A stretch of DNA of 45,676 nucleotides from Actinomycetes bacterium (GTDB lineage: Bacteria; Actinomycetota; Acidimicrobiia; Acidimicrobiales; JAKAVM01). Position numbers and translations under genes: made by a program. The DNA lies in assembly GCA_021827485.1 (NCBI GenBank), contig JAKAVM010000076.1, positions 1-45,676 on the forward strand. Direction: 5' to 3'. The stretch's first letter is position 1. Each line of letters begins with the position of its first letter. This document shows, piece by piece, positions 15,965 through 25,009 of this stretch. The notes below the pieces were generated by a model, which was given only the letters and a program-made list of their open reading frames with translations, was not told the DNA's origin and searched no databases.

Positions 15965-17878
15965 ATGCCAGGTATGAGCAGTGGTCTTCGTACTAACAAT
16001 CAACTTATAGTTTCTGCGTTTCATCATCAGCTACTCAATCAAGGGTTGATTATCCTATTTGTTCTTCTTATTCTGACAGTCTTGTGGAGTTATCTTCGGC
16101 TACATTTTCTACAGCAAACTTCCCCAAGTACACAGGAGGCGCTTGGCCTTCATAGAGAGTTCATAGCTAGGCGAGTTCTTAGAATTGGCTTTGGACTGCT
16201 TTGGATATTTGATGGAATACTTCAAGCACAATCCTCTATGCCGCTAGGTATGCCGAGTCAAGTACTACAACCAGCTGCTCAAAACTCACCAATTTGGGTT
16301 CAACATCTAGTGCATTTTGTTTCCACGATTTGGAGCTACCATCCTCTGCTCGTTCCTGCAAGCGTTGTTTGGATCCAAGTTGGAATTGGCCTTTGGCTAC
16401 TAAGCGCAAGTCGGGGCATATGGTCTCGTTACGCTGCCATAACCTCAACTGTCTGGGGAGCCTTGGTCTGGGCTTTAGGAGAATCTTTTGGAGGGATTTT
16501 TTCGCGGGGACAAAGCTGGACGTTCGGGCTGCCTGGAGCAGCGCTACTATACTGTATTGCCGGTGTACTAATTGCACTGCCAGAGAACTTCTGGCATAAC
16601 ATCCCTCTTCGACGATTCGGATATCTTCTAGGGCGAAACTTGGGAAGTGCTGTTTTGCAGGTACTTGGTCTCTTCTTTATCGCAATGGCTACTCTCCAAG
16701 CTTGGCCGGGGCGTGGTTCCTGGAATGGTTCGCCGCATAATGGGCACCCCGGCGGACCTATCTATCTAATGCTTACCCAGATGGCTCATACTCCCCAACC
16801 ACATTTTCTCTCGTCTACACTCGCTTCGTTTCAGGGATTCGACGCTAACCACGCTTGGGAGATAAATCTTTTTGTCGTAATTGCACTCTCTCTCATCGGA
16901 TTGACGCTTTGGATTCAACCGCCTAAGTTTAATCGACCTGCATTGGTAGGTGCAGTGGTGTTATGCATTGCCACCTGGATCTCGATACAAGATTTGGGAT
17001 TTCTTGGGGGCACTGGAACTGATCCAAACTCAATGATTCCAACTATACTTTTACTCGTAACTGGATATTTAGGAATATCAAAGTCTGCTACCCTGTCAGA
17101 TACTTCCACCACTGGCATAGCTACGGCCACTGCTTCCAATTCCACGACTCCAGACACTTCCTATTCCCACAGTTCTATTAGCACAAGGCTGAAAGGACGC
17201 ATTTTGGCCGATCCTTCATACGCCAGGAGAACTCTTGGCTCTATCGGCGCGTTGTGTATCATCTTGATCGGAGCAGTCCCAGGCGTAGCGGCGGCGTCCA
17301 ACCCAAATGCCAATCCAATAGTTGCCCAAGCCATCAATGGTGCTCCCCAGCCTGTAAGCAGCCCAGCTCCAGCTTTTGATCTCATTGATCAGAATGGGAG
17401 ATCGGTATCTTTGGCCTCGCTACGCGGCAAAACAATTGCCTTGACGTTTCTCGATGATGTTTGCGTAACCACTTGTCCGCTAATAGCTCAAGAGTTTCGA
17501 TTGGCTGATCAAGAGATTGGCACGCTTTCGCGCAAGGTTGTACTAATCGCCATCAATTCAAACCCGCGCTTCATAACAATCAACTATCTAGAAGCCTTCG
17601 ATCAACAAGAACAGCTCACTACGATCCCAAACTGGCTATTTCTAACTGGGCGCTCTATGAAGCAATTAGATAGCGCCTGGAAAGATTACGGAGATCTTGT
17701 GCAATATCTTCCAGGAGGATCCATGGTTGACCATAGTGAAATTGCCGACATAATTGGGCCTCAAGGCCGAATTCGATACATAATCAATACGGACCCTGGT
17801 CCCGGCACGCGTGTCTTTGCCTCATCTTTTTCTAATCAGTTGGCAAACTTGTTGGAGAAAGTGGCAAACAGAAAATGA
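15965..17878 (+). CDS. fusion of DoxX-like polytopic membrane domain and SCO1/SenC thioredoxin-fold domain
   Basis: The 637-residue protein has two parts. Residues 1-350 are polytopic, with RIGFGLLWIFDGILQAQSSM near residue 76, like DoxX/DoxD-type membrane proteins. After a Ser/Thr-rich linker and another hydrophobic segment (about 420-445), the C-terminal 170 residues form an extracytoplasmic SCO1-like domain: APAFDLIDQNGRSVSLASLR, C500 and C504 (CVTTCP), and H590 (MVDHSE). These are the three copper ligands of SCO proteins, which metallate or reduce the CuA site of heme-copper oxidases. I infer a role in respiratory copper handling or thiol chemistry at the outer face. The fusion is uncommon as far as I know. 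It overlaps the next gene by 4 bases (ATGA). Confidence 0.75.
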   Translation: MPGMSSGLRTNNQLIVSAFHHQLLNQGLIILFVLLILTVLWSYLRLHFLQQTSPSTQEALGLHREFIARRVLRIGFGLLWIFDGILQAQSSMPLGMPSQVLQPAAQNSPIWVQHLVHFVSTIWSYHPLLVPASVVWIQVGIGLWLLSASRGIWSRYAAITSTVWGALVWALGESFGGIFSRGQSWTFGLPGAALLYCIAGVLIALPENFWHNIPLRRFGYLLGRNLGSAVLQVLGLFFIAMATLQAWPGRGSWNGSPHNGHPGGPIYLMLTQMAHTPQPHFLSSTLASFQGFDANHAWEINLFVVIALSLIGLTLWIQPPKFNRPALVGAVVLCIATWISIQDLGFLGGTGTDPNSMIPTILLLVTGYLGISKSATLSDTSTTGIATATASNSTTPDTSYSHSSISTRLKGRILADPSYARRTLGSIGALCIILIGAVPGVAAASNPNANPIVAQAINGAPQPVSSPAPAFDLIDQNGRSVSLASLRGKTIALTFLDDVCVTTCPLIAQEFRLADQEIGTLSRKVVLIAINSNPRFITINYLEAFDQQEQLTTIPNWLFLTGRSMKQLDSAWKDYGDLVQYLPGGSMVDHSEIADIIGPQGRIRYIINTDPGPGTRVFASSFSNQLANLLEKVANRK

Positions 17879-19104
17879 AGCTAGCCCCGAAGTTCTTTAT
17901 TCTTGCAATAGGCATTGTAATTGCAATTTCTTTTGCCTCTTGTTCACAAACTCACAAAGAGACCCAATTCCCGACAGCAGATTCTAACTTATCTTTACCC
18001 TTGAGCACCTCAATCAATACGTCACAAGGCACTTGGGCAGTATTCCCTATGGGAGATCTCAGTAACCACTTTAATCGCTTTTGGCAGCTCTTCTATCAGC
18101 CGCCTAACTCGTCGAGTTGGACAAATCTAGTAAAAGAAGTTGCAACTGCAACTAATGGAGGACTTTCGATCACTTCTAATTCAACCCAAACCGTTGTTGC
18201 CATTCGACCATCGTTCTATCTGCAATTTACTCCAATCATTTCTACCCGGGACCAAGGCTCGACATGGTCCAATGGACTTCTTGATCACAAACTGGCAACT
18301 TATCCAAACTCTCTCGCATTAGGATCTAATAATGAAGCCCTTGCAGTGGTTGATGCTCCTGGAGGCAATCAAGTTTACGCTAGTACGCGAAATCTCGACA
18401 CTTGGAAATTCTCGATTGATCTAAAGAAACTCAAGCAACTTAGAGGTTCCCGGCTCTGCCAACCTACCAAGATAACAGCTGTTTCCTACCTTGGTGACAC
18501 AGGAATTATCGGTGTGGATTGTTCTACGCCTGGTATGTTTGGACTTTATCGCTACAATGGTTCAGCTTGGCAATTTTCGGGAGGTCATCTGCCCAGTGAT
18601 CTTTCAAATTTCCGGATCTCGGTTGTTGGAATTGATACAGTGCGATCTGGGGCCGAAGTCTTATTAGACAACCGGTCGCGCAATCAAGTCACCCTTGCTG
18701 TTGCCTCTATCGAAAGTTCACAGAACTTTGCATACTCCATGAAATGGACAACTTCCCATATACTTTCAATCAATGGCAAAGCACGTCTCATCTGCTTGTC
18801 ACCTATTTCAAACGGCGGATTTTACGTGCTTGATTCGACAAGGTCAGGGGGTACAACTCTCTATCAATTTTCAATGCCGAACAGCACATTGACTAAAGGC
18901 ATAGCTCCTCTAGGCACCTGGACATTTCTGTCATCGCCTCCAATCGGAACTCAAGATGTCGTTTCGGGATCAAATTCGCTTCCCCTAGCCATGCAAGTAA
19001 ATAAGACTTCTCTTTCTATCTGGTCACTGAACCAGACAACTAGAAAGTGGGACTTATCTCAGTCCTCCCATGTATCAATCCAATTTGGATCCTCCAACCC
19101 CTAG
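17875..19104 (+). CDS. lipoprotein with BNR/sialidase-like repeats
   Basis: A signal peptide ends in the lipobox FASC, with the lipid-modified Cys at 23, so the protein is anchored outside the membrane. The 409-residue chain is rich in Ser, Thr and Asn and contains an Asp-box-like STRDQGSTWS, as in sialidase-type beta-propellers, but no complete set of catalytic sialidase residues can be recognised. It overlaps the SCO fusion gene by 4 bases, so both are made from one mRNA and probably act together at the cell surface. It could be a propeller scaffold or sensor. The final 30 bases overlap the 3' end of the convergent ABC transporter gene. Confidence 0.75.
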   Translation: MKLAPKFFILAIGIVIAISFASCSQTHKETQFPTADSNLSLPLSTSINTSQGTWAVFPMGDLSNHFNRFWQLFYQPPNSSSWTNLVKEVATATNGGLSITSNSTQTVVAIRPSFYLQFTPIISTRDQGSTWSNGLLDHKLATYPNSLALGSNNEALAVVDAPGGNQVYASTRNLDTWKFSIDLKKLKQLRGSRLCQPTKITAVSYLGDTGIIGVDCSTPGMFGLYRYNGSAWQFSGGHLPSDLSNFRISVVGIDTVRSGAEVLLDNRSRNQVTLAVASIESSQNFAYSMKWTTSHILSINGKARLICLSPISNGGFYVLDSTRSGGTTLYQFSMPNSTLTKGIAPLGTWTFLSSPPIGTQDVVSGSNSLPLAMQVNKTSLSIWSLNQTTRKWDLSQSSHVSIQFGSSNP

Positions 19105-20823
19105 CCATGCTGCATTGAGAGTGCTATAAAGTCCCGGAACCTGAATTAGTTCGTCGTGGTGGCCTTGCTGAGCAACTATCCCATTATCAACTACCAATAC
19201 CTGGTCTGCGCGTTGAGCAGTTGAAAGCCTGTGCGCAATAGTAACTAAAGTTTTTCCTCGTGTTAGCCTTGTCAGAGCTTCCTCAACCAGAGTTTCTGTA
19301 GCAGGATCTAAGTTGGAAGTTGCCTCGTCAAGGATAATTACACGAGGATCAATCAAAGCAACCCTGGCTAACGATATGATCTGTTTCTCTCCTGCAGACA
19401 ATGTGGATCCCCCTTCAAAGACATTCGCCCCTATCCCACCAGGAATTGATTCAATTATAGATTGACCACCGATTTCCTCAATAGCTTTATACACCTCGAT
19501 ATCCGAGATATCTGGTCTACCCATCCGAATATTTGAGGCTATGGTACCGTCAAATAGAAACGCCTCTTGGGTAACTACAACAATCGTTCTTCGTAAAGAA
19601 TCGAAGGATGCCTGTCTTAGGTCAATTCCCCCAAAGCTAACCTTACCTATCGTGGGATCATAGAACCGGGCGATAAGTTTTGCAATAGTTGATTTCCCGG
19701 CTCCCGTAGGGCCTACAAGGGCAACATGTTTTCCAAAATCAATTGAAATATTTATATCCTGCAGCGCTGGAATAGCTTCTTCGGCGTAGGTAAAAGTGAC
19801 GTTTTCAAAGCAAATGGCCCCAACGGCATTCAGCTCTCTTGGCTCGGTAGCTTCGGCCAGAGGCGGCTCTATATTCAATAGAGAATCTAACTTGCGAAAC
19901 GCCGCTCCAGCACTTTGCAGCAGATCAAACTGCTGACTAGTTTGCTGAATTGGAGAGAAGAGATTTCCCATATAAAGTGCGAAAGCAACCACTGTACCAA
20001 TCGGAATCAAGTGTTGGTAAGACATATAGCCTCCAATCCCTACGATACCAGCGGTAGTAAACACTGACATTGCTTCAATAACAGGAAAGTATCGAGCAGA
20101 GATTGATACTGCACGCATATTTGCTAGTAACTGGGCTCTATTCTGGCCATTGAAGCCTCTGACAACTACATCTTCATTTGCAAAGGCCTGAATAACCCGA
20201 ACGCCAGAAAGGCCCTCCTGTAGACTTGTCATAGTTTGCGCTATCGCATCCCTAACAGACATATAGGCAACGGCTGATTTTCTCTTGAACCACACGCTCG
20301 CTGCGGCCAAAATAGGCACACTGATCAGGCAGAACAAAAATAGAATCGGAGACATAATCAACAACACGCAAAGCGTAATCAACAACAACAAAGCATTAGA
20401 TACGAGTTGGACTAATCCTTGTTGAATAAGATTTTCAAGCGCATCCATGTCAGTAGTCATGCGGGAAACCAGTCGGCCCGTGCGTTCAGAATCAAAAAAT
20501 CCCATCGGCATCGACAAAATATGATTGAAGACTGAAACTCGTAGCTCTTGAAGGACTCTCTCACCTGTATTGGTGACCGACCTTACCACTTGACGAAAGA
20601 GCACCCCTGACGCAAGTGCCGATGCAAAATATCCGATCACAGCTACTTCGACGGGTCTTTCACTATGCCGTCGTATTCCTTGATCTATTGCGTATGCAAC
20701 TAGAGCAGGCCCACAGATAAGAGACAGAGACCAACCAACTGTCAAAAGTAAGATGACGATTATCTTTTTTCTGTGAGGTCTAGCAATTCTCAATAAATTG
20801 CTGGTTTGGTTCGGGCCTTTCAT
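19075..20823 (-). CDS. ABC exporter half-transporter, canonical catalytic Glu and LSAGE signature
   Basis: This is a 582-residue type IV ABC exporter with six membrane helices followed by an ATPase domain. Walker A is GPTGAGKST, Walker B VIILDEATSNLD retains the catalytic Glu, and the H-loop is VTIAHRLS. The signature is LSAGEKQ, not the usual LSGGQ. With the upstream gene, which has the opposite asymmetry, it should form a heterodimer with one full and one degenerate ATP site, as in many actinobacterial multidrug or lipid exporters. The start overlaps the upstream exporter gene by 4 bases. Substrate cannot be inferred. Its 3' end overlaps the convergent lipoprotein gene by 30 bases. Confidence 0.9.
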   Translation of the reverse strand: MKGPNQTSNLLRIARPHRKKIIVILLLTVGWSLSLICGPALVAYAIDQGIRRHSERPVEVAVIGYFASALASGVLFRQVVRSVTNTGERVLQELRVSVFNHILSMPMGFFDSERTGRLVSRMTTDMDALENLIQQGLVQLVSNALLLLITLCVLLIMSPILFLFCLISVPILAAASVWFKRKSAVAYMSVRDAIAQTMTSLQEGLSGVRVIQAFANEDVVVRGFNGQNRAQLLANMRAVSISARYFPVIEAMSVFTTAGIVGIGGYMSYQHLIPIGTVVAFALYMGNLFSPIQQTSQQFDLLQSAGAAFRKLDSLLNIEPPLAEATEPRELNAVGAICFENVTFTYAEEAIPALQDINISIDFGKHVALVGPTGAGKSTIAKLIARFYDPTIGKVSFGGIDLRQASFDSLRRTIVVVTQEAFLFDGTIASNIRMGRPDISDIEVYKAIEEIGGQSIIESIPGGIGANVFEGGSTLSAGEKQIISLARVALIDPRVIILDEATSNLDPATETLVEEALTRLTRGKTLVTIAHRLSTAQRADQVLVVDNGIVAQQGHHDELIQVPGLYSTLNAAWLGVGGSKLD

Positions 20824-22577
20824 TGAACAGAACTCTTAGTGACAAGCAGATCTGAATATGGGGGAAATCGTTCCAGTAATTCTTCATGCGTTCCTGTTGC
20901 CAGTACCTTGCCGTGGTCCATATATGCAACCTGATCAGCTAGGGCAATCGTCGCAGGTCGGTGAGCAATGATAATTGTAGTTCGCCCCCGCATTACTTGA
21001 CGCATTGCCCCTAATATTTCTTGCTCTTTGGTCGGATCCACAGCTGAGGTGGCGTCATCCAATATTAGGATTCTAGGTTCTGAAATTATTGCCCGCGCAA
21101 GTGCTAGACGCTGGCGCTGGCCCCCTGACAGTGAAAACCCTCTTTCTCCAATTACTGTGTCGTAACCATCTTCCAACGATTCAATATACTCCGCAATACC
21201 TGCGAGCTCCGCAGCTTTCATTACTTTGTCAATAGAGGCTCTGGGATCGGCAAACGCAATATTTGCCCTAATGGTATCGCTAAAAAGAAAGGTCTCTTCA
21301 AAAACAATACCAATTATCGAACGTAACTCCTTCAACGATACTTTGGTAATATCTATGCCGTCAATCTCAATTCTGCCACTAGACAGATCATAGAAACGCG
21401 GAATAAGTCTAGCCACGGTAGTCTTGCCACACCCAGTGGGCCCAACTAAGGCAATTGAGCTGCCTGGCACTACATTTAGAGTAAACTTATTCAAAATATA
21501 ATTTTGTTCAAGGTCTGGAGAGTGCTCATCGTCGTGATGGTATGAGAATTGAGCATCGCTAAAGCGAATCTCCCCTCTTCCGTTTCTCGGAAACTGCTTT
21601 GGATTGATGGGGTCTACTATTGTTGAGAGATTTGCCAATAGCTCTTCAACCCGCTGAGCTGATGCCACTGCTCTTTGTCCTTGGCCGATAATCCATGCAG
21701 GAAGTTGCAAAGGGGCAATCAGGAGGTTCACGTACAACAAAAAGGCAGTTAGCTCTCCGAGTGGAATAGTCCGATTGACCACCTGGGTACCGCCGTATGC
21801 GAGTACAAGAGCCAATCCAATTAGTGGAAGGAAGCTTAGAATTGGTCCATAATGAGCACGAATTCTCCCGGCCGATAAAGCATTGCCAAAAACTTTTTCG
21901 GAAGAATCCTTCAGCTTCTTCTCCTGGTGGGATTCGGTGCCAAAACCCTTGATTACCCTTATGCCACTGAGAGTCTCTTCTACGATCTCAGCCAGTGCGC
22001 CAAGTTCGCGCTGTAAAGACATTGATGCTGGAAATACTTTTGCTGAAAATAGTTTTGCCATAAACGGAATAATTGGCAATAGTGCTAGGGCAAGTAACGC
22101 AAGGCGCCAGTTCTCGACAAATAACACAGCGGTTACCGAGATGAGTATTAGAATATTGGCGATCGTAAGCGGTACCAGTACAACGAACCCCTGAATCTGA
22201 GTTAGGTCAGATGCCGACCTCGACATAAGTTGACCTGTTTGGATTCGATCATGGAACGCAAAATGTAAACGTTGAAGGTGGCTGAACAGGCGATTGCGCA
22301 AATCAGCTTCGACACTATAAGAAACTAGAAAAGCAAAGTAGCGACGTAAGCCAACAAAGGTCCCTTGTGCAAGTCCAGCACATAATATCGCTACGGTCCA
22401 TTTCAACAACTCGTCTTTATTGCGAGAAACAATTCCGTGGTCGATGGCACCTTGAATCAGCAACGGAACTGAAACTGCCGCACTCATCCATCCAATTCCG
22501 GACACGACAGCAAGAAGCATTATCCATCTGCGGATCATTAGTTGTCCCCAGATCAATCTCCAACCGGCCCTAGGCAT
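20820..22577 (-). CDS. ABC exporter half-transporter with degenerate Walker B (Asp for Glu)
   Basis: This 585-residue protein has an N-terminal membrane domain (DLRNRLFSHLQRLHFAFHD coupling region) and a C-terminal ATPase with Walker A GPTGCGKTT, signature LSGGQRQR and H-loop IIAHRP. Walker B reads ILILDDATSAVD, with Asp replacing the catalytic Glu. The composite site made of its Walker motifs and the partner's LSAGE signature is therefore degenerate, while the other site (partner Walker motifs plus this LSGGQ) is canonical. That is the known pattern of asymmetric heterodimeric exporters and not a sign of decay. It is first in the two-gene operon, starts at ATG 22577 and is divergent from the oligopeptidase gene. 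Confidence 0.9.
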   Translation of the reverse strand: MPRAGWRLIWGQLMIRRWIMLLAVVSGIGWMSAAVSVPLLIQGAIDHGIVSRNKDELLKWTVAILCAGLAQGTFVGLRRYFAFLVSYSVEADLRNRLFSHLQRLHFAFHDRIQTGQLMSRSASDLTQIQGFVVLVPLTIANILILISVTAVLFVENWRLALLALALLPIIPFMAKLFSAKVFPASMSLQRELGALAEIVEETLSGIRVIKGFGTESHQEKKLKDSSEKVFGNALSAGRIRAHYGPILSFLPLIGLALVLAYGGTQVVNRTIPLGELTAFLLYVNLLIAPLQLPAWIIGQGQRAVASAQRVEELLANLSTIVDPINPKQFPRNGRGEIRFSDAQFSYHHDDEHSPDLEQNYILNKFTLNVVPGSSIALVGPTGCGKTTVARLIPRFYDLSSGRIEIDGIDITKVSLKELRSIIGIVFEETFLFSDTIRANIAFADPRASIDKVMKAAELAGIAEYIESLEDGYDTVIGERGFSLSGGQRQRLALARAIISEPRILILDDATSAVDPTKEQEILGAMRQVMRGRTTIIIAHRPATIALADQVAYMDHGKVLATGTHEELLERFPPYSDLLVTKSSVQ

Positions 22578-22681
22578 ACATTGAGATTACTCGCCACAAG
22601 CGAATACGACTAGCTGATTGCTGGAAGATTGGAGGAGTAGACTTCGAGCCAGCAACTATTTCGGTATAGACTCATGCCTCA

Positions 22682-24871
22682 ATGATTTCCAAACCCTTAC
22701 CAGCACCACAAGATAAGACGAGGCCCAAACCCTTACCAGCACCACAAGCTAATCGGATCGATAAAACTTTAGAAGCTCACGGCGACGTTAGAATAGATCC
22801 TTATTACTGGCTGCGTGATCGAGACAACCCACAAGTTATTGCACTTTTGAGTGAAGAAAATGACTACTACTCTGGCCAAACGTCACACATGGCTAACCTT
22901 GAGGATGAGATATTTCACGAGATAAAATCCCGAGTCCTTGAAACGGACTTGTCTTTCCCTGTTCTTGATCACGGTTACTATTACTACACCCGCACCATTG
23001 AAGGTCTGCAGTATCCGATTCACTGCCGTCGTAAGGCCCAGCTAGCCAGCTCGGGCAAACCTTATCGACCTACCCCTGAGATAAATGCAACTATTGAATC
23101 GACAGTGCCACTCGACGAGATGTTGCTAGACGAAAACATAATGGCAAACGACAGTGAATACTTTGCTCTTGGCGCTTTTGACTTAGACATAAACCATAAG
23201 CTGCTGGCTTATTCAACCGACCTAGACGGATCTGAACTCTATGACTTATACGTCAAAGATATCGCCAGTTCTAAGATTATTGATGGACCGATTGAGGACA
23301 CTTATTACGGACTTGCTTGGTCCAATGATTCCAACTACCTTTTCTACGTTAGAACCGACAGTTCAATGCGACCGCACCAGGTTTGGCGGCACAAACTCCT
23401 TACTTCTTGTCGAGAAGATCGGCTGGTCTATGAGGAGACAGATGTCGCATTTTCTCTATCGATTGGTACAACTAAAGATAATTCTTATATTTTGATCGAT
23501 ATTGAAAGTAAGACCAGCTCGGAAACCCTCACTATTGACGCTAATTTTCCACTTGAGGAACCTCAAGTTATCTTACCTCGGAGCGCTAATCACGAATATT
23601 CCGTAGAACACCACCAAAAAAGTTTTGTAGTTCTAACTAATCTTGATGCGGAAGATTTCAAAATCATTTCGCTTGATGAGTCCACGAGAAGCTTGTCGGA
23701 CGCAGTTGAAATTATCCCGCACCGTCTTGGGACTCGGATAGAAGGCTTTGAGGTATTCAATGACTTCGTAACGGTTCTTGAGCGAAAGAATGCCACAACA
23801 TCACTTTCCATCTTGCCGGGACGTATTGATGCTGATGGACCACTTGACTTTAAATGGATATTTGAATCGATATTCGAAATCCCAAAGCTTGATGAAGTGT
23901 CTAGCATCTGGGAGGGGGATAATCCAGAAATGAATACATCGGTAGTGCGCTATGGGTACTCGTCATTGACAACCCCTAGCAGCCTTTTTGAATTCGATCT
24001 AGAGACCTCATCAACCACACTGCTGAAACAACAACCAGTTTTAGGAGATTTTGACCAAGATAATTATGAGAGTTCCAGACTATGGGCAACCGCACCTGAC
24101 GGGGCTCAAATTCCGATTTCACTTGTGCGTTCTAAAAAGTCAGCACAAATTACTCCTCAACCATGTCTTCTCTATGGTTATGGTTCTTATGAAATTTCAA
24201 TAGACCCCTCATTCTCTATCTCTCGGCTTAGCCTCCTTGACCGTGGCTTTATATTTGCAATAGCTCACGTACGTGGAGGGGGTGAAATGGGACGCAGGTG
24301 GTACTTGGACGGAAAGCTGGACAAGAAGATGCATACCTTTGACGATTTCATAACCTGTACAAAATTCTTGATAGACAATGACTATACGACCCCGGAACAA
24401 CTTGTGGCACGCGGAGGGAGTGCAGGCGGACTTTTGATGGGAGTAGTGCTAAACAAAGCCCCAGAGCTTTACGCCGGAGTTATAGCGGAAGTACCCTTCG
24501 TCGACTGCTTGACTACAATTCTAGATGAGACGTTGCCACTTACTTCAAGTGAATGGGAAGAGTGGGGAAATCCAATCACCGATCTTGAGTGCTATCACTA
24601 CATGAAATCATACTCCCCATACGATAATATTCGAGCAGATGTAACTTACCCTGCTATCCTAGTAACTGCAGGTCTAAATGATCCCCGCGTAGCCTATTGG
24701 GAACCAGCCAAATGGGTAGCTAAAATCCGCCACTGCTCTCCTGGCACCCAAGTATTTCTAAAGACTGAAATGGGAGCGGGCCATCAAGGGCCTTCTGGTC
24801 GCTACGACGCTTGGAGAGACGAGGCAAAGATCTTAGCTTTTGCCGTCGATATCGTAAAAACCACTGGCTAA
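22682..24871 (+). CDS. ptrB: S9 family serine peptidase, oligopeptidase B-like
   Basis: This cytoplasmic-type prolyl oligopeptidase-family enzyme of 729 residues cleaves short peptides; oligopeptidase B prefers basic P1 residues. The N-terminal seven-bladed propeller begins at DPYYWLRDRDNPQV. The C-terminal alpha/beta hydrolase has the triad S580 (GGSAGG), D667 (GLNDPRVAYWEPAKW) and H701 (GAGHQG), with spacing close to that of E. coli PtrB. No signal peptide is seen. The N-terminus contains KPLPAPQ twice, coded by a 24-bp direct repeat with 36-bp period, so the natural start could once have been shorter. It is monocistronic, between the divergent exporter operon and a giant secreted protein. 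Confidence 0.9.
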   Translation: MISKPLPAPQDKTRPKPLPAPQANRIDKTLEAHGDVRIDPYYWLRDRDNPQVIALLSEENDYYSGQTSHMANLEDEIFHEIKSRVLETDLSFPVLDHGYYYYTRTIEGLQYPIHCRRKAQLASSGKPYRPTPEINATIESTVPLDEMLLDENIMANDSEYFALGAFDLDINHKLLAYSTDLDGSELYDLYVKDIASSKIIDGPIEDTYYGLAWSNDSNYLFYVRTDSSMRPHQVWRHKLLTSCREDRLVYEETDVAFSLSIGTTKDNSYILIDIESKTSSETLTIDANFPLEEPQVILPRSANHEYSVEHHQKSFVVLTNLDAEDFKIISLDESTRSLSDAVEIIPHRLGTRIEGFEVFNDFVTVLERKNATTSLSILPGRIDADGPLDFKWIFESIFEIPKLDEVSSIWEGDNPEMNTSVVRYGYSSLTTPSSLFEFDLETSSTTLLKQQPVLGDFDQDNYESSRLWATAPDGAQIPISLVRSKKSAQITPQPCLLYGYGSYEISIDPSFSISRLSLLDRGFIFAIAHVRGGGEMGRRWYLDGKLDKKMHTFDDFITCTKFLIDNDYTTPEQLVARGGSAGGLLMGVVLNKAPELYAGVIAEVPFVDCLTTILDETLPLTSSEWEEWGNPITDLECYHYMKSYSPYDNIRADVTYPAILVTAGLNDPRVAYWEPAKWVAKIRHCSPGTQVFLKTEMGAGHQGPSGRYDAWRDEAKILAFAVDIVKTTG
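22689..22748 (+). repeat. 24-bp direct repeat (36-bp period) at the oligopeptidase start
   Basis: ccaaacccttaccagcacca plus four more bases occurs at 22689-22712 and 22725-22748 without mismatch. The 36-bp period adds exactly twelve codons, giving two KPLPAPQ segments. Confidence 0.95.
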
Positions 24872-25009
24872 TTCGAAGATTCCTATCTTGCTTAGGTCAC
24901 GGCGTGCCCTTACCGATCGGCGCGCGCTGGGTTTGCTCAAAGGAGAGATGAGTATCCGTACATTTCACTCTCATGCCAATCTCATTGACAAATCCATACG
25001 ATAGACAAC

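Noticed and set aside
20820-22577. Exporter subunit as a pseudogene because of the Walker B Asp-Asp
   Set aside because: The partner has the complementary canonical residue, and this asymmetry is normal for heterodimeric ABC exporters.
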